From: Caldimonas sp.
GTDB taxonomy: Bacteria; Pseudomonadota; Gammaproteobacteria; Burkholderiales; Burkholderiaceae_C
Direction: 5' to 3'
NCBI GenBank assembly: GCA_030150305.1
Contig: JASLGD010000362.1
Coordinates: 1-6,169 of the forward strand
DNA: 6,169 nt
Made by a program: the position numbers and the translations under genes. Below are positions 1-4,513 of the stretch, piece after piece; position 1 is the stretch's first letter, and the number at the start of each line of letters is the position of its first letter. Under the pieces are notes generated by a model. The model did no database searches and was not told where the DNA came from. It saw nothing but the letters and a program-made list of their open reading frames with translations.

Positions 1-345
1 GTCGCCGACGGCGTCGCGCACGTGCACGCGTCGTTCAACAACACGATCATCACGATCACCGACCGCCAGGGCAGTGCGCTCTCGTGGGCGTCGAGCGGCG
101 GCCAGGGCTTCAAGGGCTCGCGCAAGTCGACGCCGTTCGCTGCGCAGGTCGCCGCTGAAACCGCGGGCCGCGCCGCGCAGGACCAGGGCATCAAGACGCT
201 CGACGTCCGCATCAAGGGTCCCGGCCCCGGCCGCGAGTCGTCGGTGCGCGCGCTGGCGTCGCTCGGCATCCGCATCAACTCGATCTCCGACGTGACGCCG
301 GTGCCGCACAACGGCTGCCGGCCGCAGAAGCGCCGTCGGATCTGA
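1..345 (+). CDS. rpsK: 30S ribosomal protein S11 (5' end truncated by window)
   Basis: S11 is a small-subunit protein of the 30S platform that lines the mRNA/E-site region with S7 and S18. The reading frame is open from base 1 and ends at a TGA at 343-345, giving 114 visible residues. E. coli S11 has 129, so roughly 15-20 N-terminal residues and the start codon lie outside the window. Diagnostic segments are HASFNNT at visible residues 9-15, then SGGQGFKGSRKSTPFAAQ, KGPGPGRES, and the C-terminal DVTPVPHNGCRP followed by the basic tail KRRRI. The in-frame GTG at 22-24 encodes a family-conserved valine/isoleucine position and is not the start. The gene is followed by rpsD after 101 nt, the usual alpha-operon order rpsM-rpsK-rpsD-rpoA-rplQ. 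Identification is essentially certain. Confidence 0.98.
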   Translation, partial: VADGVAHVHASFNNTIITITDRQGSALSWASSGGQGFKGSRKSTPFAAQVAAETAGRAAQDQGIKTLDVRIKGPGPGRESSVRALASLGIRINSISDVTPVPHNGCRPQKRRRI

Positions 346-403
346 GGATCCCTTCATCAACGACCACCGTCTGAGCGCCCACAACAACAACCCGCCAGAC
401 TCG

Positions 404-422
404 CGCAGGGCGAAGCCTTGCG
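404..422 (+). other. Hairpin in the rpsK-rpsD spacer
   Basis: Bases 404-411 (CGCAGGGC) can pair with 415-422 (GCCTTGCG). This is an eight-pair stem with one G-U wobble, closed by a GAA triloop. It lies 13 nt upstream of the rpsD Shine-Dalgarno sequence and has no T-tract, so it is not a typical rho-independent terminator. It could be an mRNA-processing or translation-modulating structure, or chance in GC-rich DNA. Function is not known. Confidence 0.35.
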
Positions 423-435
423 TCAGAAGCTAGAC

Positions 436-440
436 AAGGA
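436..440 (+). promoter_or_regulatory. Ribosome-binding site of rpsD, fixing the GTG start
   Basis: AAGGA at 436-440 sits 6 nt upstream of the GTG at 447. The spacing is ideal, and the protein then begins with the family-standard MARY, so this site decides for the GTG start over any later ATG. Confidence 0.8.
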
Positions 441-446
441 CACCAC

Positions 447-1070
447 GTGGCACGTTATCTCGGCCCCAAGGCCAAGCTGTCCCGTCGCGAAGCGACGGAC
501 CTCTTCCTGAAGAGCGCGCGTCGCCCGATCGGCGACAAGGCCAAGTTCGACTCGAAGCCCGGCCAGCACGGCCGCACCTCGGGGACGCGGACGTCCGACT
601 ACGGCATCCAGCTGCGCGAGAAGCAGAAGGTCAAGCGCATGTACGGCGTCCTCGAGCGCCAGTTCCGCCGCTACTTCGCCGAAGCCGAGCGCCGCAAGGG
701 CAACACCGGCGCCAACCTGCTCGGCCTGCTCGAGTCGCGCCTCGACAACGTCGTCTACCGGATGGGCTTCGGTTCGACGCGCGCCGAGGCGCGCCAGCTC
801 GTCTCGCACCGCGCGATCTCGGTCAACGGCGAGGTCGTCAACATCGCGTCTTACTCCGTCAAGCCGGGCGACACCGTCGCCGTCAGCGAGAAGGCCAAGA
901 AGCAGCTGCGCGTCACCGACGCGATGAAGCTCGCCGAGGGCCAGGGCCTCGCGAACTGGGTCCAGGTCGACAGCGCCAAGCTCGAAGGCGTCTTCAAGAA
1001 GGCCCCCGACCGCGACGAGTTCGGCGCCGACATCCGCGAGGCGCTGATCGTCGAGTTGTACTCGCGCTAG
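447..1070 (+). CDS. rpsD: 30S ribosomal protein S4
   Basis: S4 nucleates assembly of the 30S 5' domain by binding 16S rRNA and contributes to decoding fidelity. In E. coli it also represses the alpha operon and takes part in rRNA antitermination. The product has 207 residues (E. coli 206). It starts at a GTG that gives MARYLGPKAKLSRRE and ends with the typical IVELYSR. The N-terminal S4 region spans about residues 1-95, with the conserved QLREKQKVKRMYGVLERQFR stretch at 55-74. The S4 RNA-binding domain lies at about 97-150 (SRLDNVVYRMGFGSTRAEARQLVSHRAI onward). There is no cysteine anywhere, so this is a zinc-free S4. Positions 9 and 32, which I recall as cysteine in many betaproteobacterial S4 proteins, are alanine here. 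rpsK lies 101 nt upstream and rpoA 161 nt downstream, both on the same strand. Identification is essentially certain. Confidence 0.99.
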   Translation: MARYLGPKAKLSRREATDLFLKSARRPIGDKAKFDSKPGQHGRTSGTRTSDYGIQLREKQKVKRMYGVLERQFRRYFAEAERRKGNTGANLLGLLESRLDNVVYRMGFGSTRAEARQLVSHRAISVNGEVVNIASYSVKPGDTVAVSEKAKKQLRVTDAMKLAEGQGLANWVQVDSAKLEGVFKKAPDRDEFGADIREALIVELYSR

Positions 1071-1082
1071 TCGGCCGCATCT

Positions 1083-1118
1083 GCGAGGGTGGCGGGCAGT
1101 CCCCGCCTCCTCGCGTTT
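1083..1118 (+). terminator. Terminator-like hairpin after rpsD (possible attenuator)
   Basis: Thirteen nucleotides after the rpsD stop, 1083-1089 pairs with 1108-1114 and 1091-1096 pairs with 1102-1107. Only one base is bulged (T1090), there is one G-U pair, and the loop is CAGTC. About 13 pairs, mostly G-C, make a very stable stem. It is followed by GTTT at 1115-1118 and a further TTT at 1124-1126. The T-tract is short and interrupted, so full termination is doubtful. Since rpoA and rplQ follow on the same strand, partial termination or 3'-end protection of the upstream mRNA is the more plausible reading. Confidence 0.42.
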
Positions 1119-1128
1119 CCGTGTTTCG

Positions 1129-1158
1129 GCCGCTGCCATTTCCCGGGCTGGCAGCGGC
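1129..1158 (+). other. Second inverted repeat in the rpsD-rpoA spacer
   Basis: GCCGCTGCCA at 1129-1138 is perfectly complementary to TGGCAGCGGC at 1149-1158. This is a 10-bp stem with a 10-nt loop containing CCCGGG. No T-run follows. It comes 14 nt after the terminator-like hairpin and ends about 65 nt before the rpoA ribosome-binding site. It may be an RNA structure acting on processing or stability, or a DNA binding site. No known protein site is recognised. Confidence 0.4.
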
Positions 1159-1222
1159 GGCATCTCCGCCCGGCGGTCCCATCAGCCTTATCGGTGTAAC
1201 GAGCCGAGGGTATTGAGAACAC

Positions 1223-1226
1223 AGGA
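1223..1226 (+). promoter_or_regulatory. Ribosome-binding site of rpoA
   Basis: AGGA at 1223-1226 lies 5 nt before the ATG at 1232. It is modest in strength but well spaced. It supports this ATG over the in-spacer GTG/ATT codons further upstream. Confidence 0.6.
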
Positions 1227-1231
1227 CTTCC

Positions 1232-2218
1232 ATGCAAACCAGTCTGCTGAAACCCAAGTCGATCAACGTCGAGCCGCTCGGCGGCAACCGCGCCAAGGTC
1301 ACGCTCGAGCCGTTCGAGCGCGGCTACGGCCACACGCTCGGCAACGCGCTGCGCCGCGTCCTGCTGTCGTCGATGGTCGGCTACGCGCCCACCGAGGTGA
1401 CGATCGCCGGCGTGCTGCACGAGTACTCGGCGATCGACGGCGTCCAGGAAGACGTCGTCCACATCATGCTCAACCTGAAGGGCGTCGTCTTTCGCCTGCA
1501 CAACCGCGACGAGGTGACGATCGTCCTGAGGAAGGAAGGCGAGGGCCCGGTCAAGGCGGGCGACATCCAGACGCCGCACGACGTCGAGATCATCAATCCC
1601 GACCACGTCATCGCCAACCTCGCGGCCGGCGGCAAGCTCGACATGCAGATCAAGGTCGAGAAGGGCCGCAGCTACGTTCCCGGCAACCTGCGCCGCTACG
1701 GCGACGAGCCGACCAAGTCGATCGGCCGGATCGTCCTCGACGCGTCGTTCTCGCCGGTCTCGCGCGTCAGCTACACGGTCGAGAGCGCGCGCGTCGAGCA
1801 GCGCACCGACCTCGACAAGCTCGTGATGGAGATCGCCACCAACGGCGCGATCACGCCCGAGGAGGCGATCCGCTCGTCGGCGAAGATCCTGGTCGAGCAG
1901 CTCGCGGTGTTCGCGCAGCTCGAGGGCCAGATCGGCGACATGTTCGAGCCGATGCCCAAGACGACGACGCAGTTCGACCCGATCCTGCTGCGCCCGGTCG
2001 ACGAGCTCGAGCTCACCGTGCGCTCGGCGAACTGCCTCAAGGCCGAGAACATCTACTACATCGGCGACCTCATCCAGCGCACCGAGACCGAGCTGCTGAA
2101 GACGCCGAACCTCGGCCGCAAGTCGCTCAACGAGATCAAGGAAGTGCTGGCGTCGCGCGGGCTCACGCTCGGCGCGCGGCTCGAGAACTGGCCGCCGCAA
2201 GGGTTGGACAAGCGGTAA
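1232..2218 (+). CDS. rpoA: DNA-directed RNA polymerase subunit alpha
   Basis: The alpha dimer scaffolds beta and beta' during RNA polymerase assembly, and its C-terminal domain contacts UP elements and activators. The 328-residue product matches the usual length (E. coli 329). The N-terminal assembly domain covers about 1-232 and contains the dimer-interface motif HTLGNALRRVLLSS at 34-47, NLKGVV at 81-86 and the DEPTKSIGRIVLD segment at 158-170. A linker at about 233-248 leads to the C-terminal domain at about 249-323. Its DNA-contacting residues are intact: R264, N267, C268 and K270 in TVRSANCLK, then G295, K297 and S298 in LGRKSLNEIK. R264 corresponds to E. coli R265. The ATG start gives MQTSLLKPKSINVEPLGGNRAKV, a typical betaproteobacterial beginning. 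The gene is separated from rpsD by an unusually structured 161-nt spacer and from rplQ by 121 nt. Identification is essentially certain. Confidence 0.99.
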   Translation: MQTSLLKPKSINVEPLGGNRAKVTLEPFERGYGHTLGNALRRVLLSSMVGYAPTEVTIAGVLHEYSAIDGVQEDVVHIMLNLKGVVFRLHNRDEVTIVLRKEGEGPVKAGDIQTPHDVEIINPDHVIANLAAGGKLDMQIKVEKGRSYVPGNLRRYGDEPTKSIGRIVLDASFSPVSRVSYTVESARVEQRTDLDKLVMEIATNGAITPEEAIRSSAKILVEQLAVFAQLEGQIGDMFEPMPKTTTQFDPILLRPVDELELTVRSANCLKAENIYYIGDLIQRTETELLKTPNLGRKSLNEIKEVLASRGLTLGARLENWPPQGLDKR

Positions 2219-2235
2219 CGCTTCGCGGGAACGAA

Positions 2236-2253
2236 GACGGCCTGAAGGCCGTC
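2236..2253 (+). other. Hairpin A in the rpoA-rplQ spacer
   Basis: GACGGCC at 2236-2242 pairs perfectly with GGCCGTC at 2247-2253 around a TGAA tetraloop, starting 18 nt after the rpoA stop. No T-tract follows, so it is unlikely to be a strong intrinsic terminator. Possible roles are RNA processing or 3'-end protection. Function is not known. Confidence 0.4.
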
Positions 2254-2261
2254 ATGATCGG

Positions 2262-2281
2262 GATCGGCCCTCGGGCCGGTC
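2262..2281 (+). other. Hairpin B in the rpoA-rplQ spacer
   Basis: GATCGGCC at 2262-2269 pairs with GGCCGGTC at 2274-2281, eight pairs including one G-U, with a CTCG loop. It begins 8 nt after hairpin A and ends about 45 nt before the rplQ ribosome-binding site. It runs directly into the perfect 10-bp palindrome CGGTGCACCG at 2281-2290. Function is not known. Confidence 0.35.
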
Positions 2282-2326
2282 GGTGCACCGGGCCGTACCT
2301 GACACGGCGGTCCGTTCGACAACAGG

Positions 2327-2332
2327 AAAGGA
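2327..2332 (+). promoter_or_regulatory. Ribosome-binding site of rplQ, fixing the ATG start
   Basis: AAAGGA at 2327-2332, in a purine-rich run with a second AGGA at 2324-2327, lies 7 nt before the ATG at 2340. The frame is also open back to a GTG at 2283. This site and the conserved MRHG start show that the extra upstream residues are not part of L17. Confidence 0.82.
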
Positions 2333-2339
2333 AAGCACC

Positions 2340-2735
2340 ATGCGTCACGGACACGGGCTTCGCAAGCTCAACCGCACCAGCGAGCACCGCCTCGCGATGC
2401 TGCGCAACATGTGCGTCTCGCTGCTCCAGCACGAGGCGATCAAGACGACCTTGCCCAAGGCCAAGGAGCTGCGCCGCGTCGTCGAGCCGCTGATCACGCT
2501 CGCCAAGGAGCCGACGGTCGCGAACCGCCGCCTCGCGTTCGACCGGCTGCGCAACCGCGCGATCGTGACCAAGCTCTTCGCCGAGCTCGGCCCGCGCTAC
2601 CAGGCGCGTCCGGGCGGCTACACGCGGATCCTGAAGATGGGCTTTCGCGTCGGCGACAACGCGCCGATGGCGTTCGTCGAGCTCGTCGACCGGCCCGAGC
2701 CGGTCGCTGCCGAGACCGCCGCCGAAGCGTCCTGA
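2340..2735 (+). CDS. rplQ: 50S ribosomal protein L17
   Basis: L17 is a large-subunit protein near the peptide exit tunnel and the last ribosomal gene of the alpha operon. The 131-residue product (E. coli 127) begins MRHGHGLRKLNRTSEHRLAMLRNM, the hallmark L17 N-terminus. It carries the conserved HEAIKTTLPKAKELRRVVEPLITLAK at about 31-56 and RPGGYTRILKMGFRVGDNAPMAF at about 90-112. A short Ala/Glu-rich tail, EPVAAETAAEAS, follows the folded part and is common in related lineages. The start at 2340 is favoured over a GTG at 2283 because it matches the family and has the AAAGGA site. Only 23 nt separate the stop from the next gene, an ABC ATPase, so read-through of the alpha-operon transcript is likely. 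Confidence 0.98.
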   Translation: MRHGHGLRKLNRTSEHRLAMLRNMCVSLLQHEAIKTTLPKAKELRRVVEPLITLAKEPTVANRRLAFDRLRNRAIVTKLFAELGPRYQARPGGYTRILKMGFRVGDNAPMAFVELVDRPEPVAAETAAEAS

Positions 2736-2747
2736 GCCCGGCATCGC

Positions 2748-2752
2748 GGGAG
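2748..2752 (+). promoter_or_regulatory. Ribosome-binding site of the NodI-like ATPase, supporting the GTG start
   Basis: GGGAG at 2748-2752 lies 6 nt before the GTG at 2759. It sits inside the 23-nt gap after rplQ and is the only good site near the beginning of the ATPase homology. Confidence 0.65.
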
Positions 2753-2758
2753 CGCACG

Positions 2759-3679
2759 GTGGCCGAGCCGCTCCTGCGCGTCTCGCACCTGACGAAGAAG
2801 TACGGCGACGCCGTCGTCGTCGACGACCTCTCGTTCGCGATCGATCCCGGCGAGTGCCTCGGCGTGATCGGCCCGAACGGCGCCGGCAAGACGACGACGA
2901 TCCGCATCTGCCTCGGCCTCACCGGCGCCGACGGCGGCACGGTCGACGCCTTCGGCCTGCCGATGCCCGAGCGCGTCCGCGACGCGAAGAAGCGGATCGG
3001 CGTCGTCACCCAGTTCGACAGCCTCGACCCGGACTTCACCTGCGTCGAGAACCTGCGCGTCTACGGCAGCTACTTCGGCCTGCCGCGCGCGACGATCGCC
3101 GAGCGCGTGCCGAAGCTGCTCGACTTCGCCGCGCTGCAGTCGAAGGCGTCGGCGCGACCGGGCGAGCTCTCGGGCGGCATGCGCAGGCGGCTCTCGCTCG
3201 GCCGCGCGCTCATCAACGATCCCGACCTCCTGCTCCTCGACGAGCCGACCACCGGCCTCGACCCGCAGGCGCGCCACCTGATGTGGGAGCGGCTGCAGAA
3301 CCTGCTGCAGCAGGGCAAGGCGATTCTCCTGACGACGCACTTCATGGACGAGGCCGAGCGCCTCTGCGATCGCCTGCTCGTCCTCGACCACGGCCGCAAG
3401 ATCGCCGAGGGCAAGCCGCGCGACCTGATCGCCGAGCATCTCGAGAGCGACGTCGTCGAGGTCTACGGCGACGGCGCGGCCGCCGCCGGCAAGCGCCACG
3501 GCGCGCTCGCCGAGCGCGTCGAGACGAGCGGCGAGACGGTCTTCTTCTACCTGCGCGAGCCCAAGCACCTGCTCGACGCGCTCGCGGCCGACCACTCGAT
3601 CCGCTACCTGCACCGCCCGGCCAACCTCGAGGACCTCTTCCTCAAGCTCACCGGTCGCCAGATCCGCGACGACTCCTGA
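2759..3679 (+). CDS. NodI-type ABC-2 exporter, ATP-binding subunit
   Basis: This is a cytoplasmic ATPase that powers an ABC-2 exporter. It has 306 residues, the length of rhizobial NodI (about 304-311). All nucleotide-binding motifs are intact: Walker A GPNGAGKTT at 38-46, Q-loop Q85 in VVTQFDSLD, signature LSGGM at 137-141, Walker B LLLLDEP at 157-163 with catalytic E162, D-loop GLDP at 166-169 and switch H194 in LLTTH. After the nucleotide-binding domain, a C-terminal region at about 225-306 ends with RPANLEDLFLKLTGR, which closely resembles the NodI ending. NodI with NodJ exports lipochitooligosaccharide Nod factors in rhizobia. Non-symbiotic homologues occur in betaproteobacteria and their substrate is not established. 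No nodulation synthesis genes are visible, so a Nod-factor role should not be assumed. A GTG start with a GGGAG site is chosen. The permease follows after 5 nt. Confidence 0.93.
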   Translation: MAEPLLRVSHLTKKYGDAVVVDDLSFAIDPGECLGVIGPNGAGKTTTIRICLGLTGADGGTVDAFGLPMPERVRDAKKRIGVVTQFDSLDPDFTCVENLRVYGSYFGLPRATIAERVPKLLDFAALQSKASARPGELSGGMRRRLSLGRALINDPDLLLLDEPTTGLDPQARHLMWERLQNLLQQGKAILLTTHFMDEAERLCDRLLVLDHGRKIAEGKPRDLIAEHLESDVVEVYGDGAAAAGKRHGALAERVETSGETVFFYLREPKHLLDALAADHSIRYLHRPANLEDLFLKLTGRQIRDDS

Positions 3680-3684
3680 CCGCC

Positions 3685-4470
3685 ATGCTGGTCAAGCCGT
3701 ACGCCATCCCGCACCTCACGTCGCGCTTCTGGCCGGTCGTGATGCGCAACCTCCTCGTCTGGAAGAAGCTCGCCGGGCCGAGCGTGCTCGGCAACATCGC
3801 CGAGCCGCTGATCACGCTGGTCGCGTTCGGCTACGGCGTCGGCTCGCTGATCGGCACCGTCGCCGGCCTGCCGTACGTGCAGTACCTCGCCTCGGGCAGC
3901 GTCGCCGCGAGCTGCGCGCTGGCGGCGACGTTCGAGGGCCTCTATTCGGCGTACTCGCGGATGGCCGTGCAGCGCACGTGGGACTCGATCCTCAACGCGC
4001 CGGTCGCGCTCGACGACATCGTCTTCGCCGAGATGCTCTGGGCGGCGATCAAGGCGCTCTTCTCGTGCACCGCGATCCTCGTCGTCATCTTCGTGCTCGG
4101 CATCAGCCGCGCGCCGAGCATGCTGCTCGCGCTGCCGGTGCTCGGCCTCGCCGGCGTCACCTTCGCGTCGCTCGCGCTCGTCTTCAATGCCCTCGCCAAG
4201 GGTTACGACTTTTTCACCTACTACTTCACGCTCGTCGTCACGCCGATGACGTTCCTCTCGGGCGTCTATTTCCCGATCGCGCAGATGCCCGCATGGCTGC
4301 AGGGCGTCGCGCAGGTGCTGCCGCTGAAGGCCGCGGTCGACCTCATCCGGCCGCTCGTCCTGGGCAGGATTCCCGCCGATCCGCTGCTGCCGCTGGCGAT
4401 CCTCACGGCGTACGCCTGCGCGGGCTACTATCTGGCGCTGGTGCTCACCCGGCGCCGGTTCTTCGGCTAG
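3685..4470 (+). CDS. NodJ-type ABC-2 exporter, permease subunit
   Basis: This is a cytoplasmic-membrane partner of the preceding ATPase, 261 residues long against about 262 for NodJ. After a short cytoplasmic N-terminus (RFWPVVMRNLLVWKKLAGPSVLGN at about 14-37), six hydrophobic segments are visible at about 38-58, 64-84, 117-139, 145-168, 175-196 and 235-255. The protein ends in a basic cap, RRRFFG. NodJ-like features are the NLLVWKK amphipathic entry, the QRTWDSIL coupling-region segment at about 96-103, TPMTFLSGVYFP at 186-197 and the VDLIRPLVLG motif at 218-227. The ATG lies 5 nt after the ATPase stop and no Shine-Dalgarno sequence is seen (upstream bases are TCCTGACCGCC), so translation is probably coupled to the ATPase. 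The two products are inferred to form one exporter, likely two of each subunit. The substrate is unknown. A later ATG (Met20) would remove family-conserved residues. Confidence 0.92.
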   Translation: MLVKPYAIPHLTSRFWPVVMRNLLVWKKLAGPSVLGNIAEPLITLVAFGYGVGSLIGTVAGLPYVQYLASGSVAASCALAATFEGLYSAYSRMAVQRTWDSILNAPVALDDIVFAEMLWAAIKALFSCTAILVVIFVLGISRAPSMLLALPVLGLAGVTFASLALVFNALAKGYDFFTYYFTLVVTPMTFLSGVYFPIAQMPAWLQGVAQVLPLKAAVDLIRPLVLGRIPADPLLPLAILTAYACAGYYLALVLTRRRFFG

Positions 4471-4513
4471 CGGCCGATCGGTCAGCTGTCAGCGCCGTCG
4501 CCGACCAACGCTC

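Noticed and set aside
1180..1231. Possible internal promoter for rpoA in the slightly AT-richer stretch (TATTGA near 1211)
   Set aside because: No -35-like hexamer occurs at suitable spacing upstream, so a promoter call is not supported from sequence alone.
1067..2200. Long open frame on the - strand (377 codons) opposite rpoA
   Set aside because: It consists of Arg/Asp/Leu/Val/Ala-rich repeats (for example DRVADARDRRER) without a domain. It is a shadow of rpoA.
2236..2253. Resemblance of the rpoA-rplQ hairpin to paired Neisseria DNA uptake sequences
   Set aside because: The full uptake 10-mer GCCGTCTGAA is not present, and the likeness is limited to GACGGCC/GGCCGTC around TGAA.
2283..2339. 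Possible GTG start giving L17 19 extra residues
   Set aside because: The family N-terminus is MRHG, and a good ribosome-binding site lies 7 nt before the ATG at 2340.
1213..2493. Open frame on the + strand (426 codons) overlapping rpoA and the start of rplQ
   Set aside because: It is out of frame with RpoA and L17, and its protein is rich in Arg, Ala and His with no domain. It is a GC-bias artefact.
2618..3613. Long open frame on the - strand (331 codons) opposite rplQ and the ATPase gene
   Set aside because: It has a low-complexity Ala/Arg/Leu/Glu composition and no family motifs, and it lies fully opposite conserved genes. It is a codon-bias shadow.
2854..3684. Upstream in-frame extension of the NodJ-like permease through the ATPase gene
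   Set aside because: The frame is open only because of base composition. The added residues are Arg/Pro-rich noise, and NodJ homology starts at the ATG at 3685.
2759..4470. Calling the exporter genes nodI and nodJ as symbiosis genes
   Set aside because: No nodulation synthesis or regulatory genes are visible, the context is housekeeping, and non-symbiotic homologues are known. Only the family relationship is supported.
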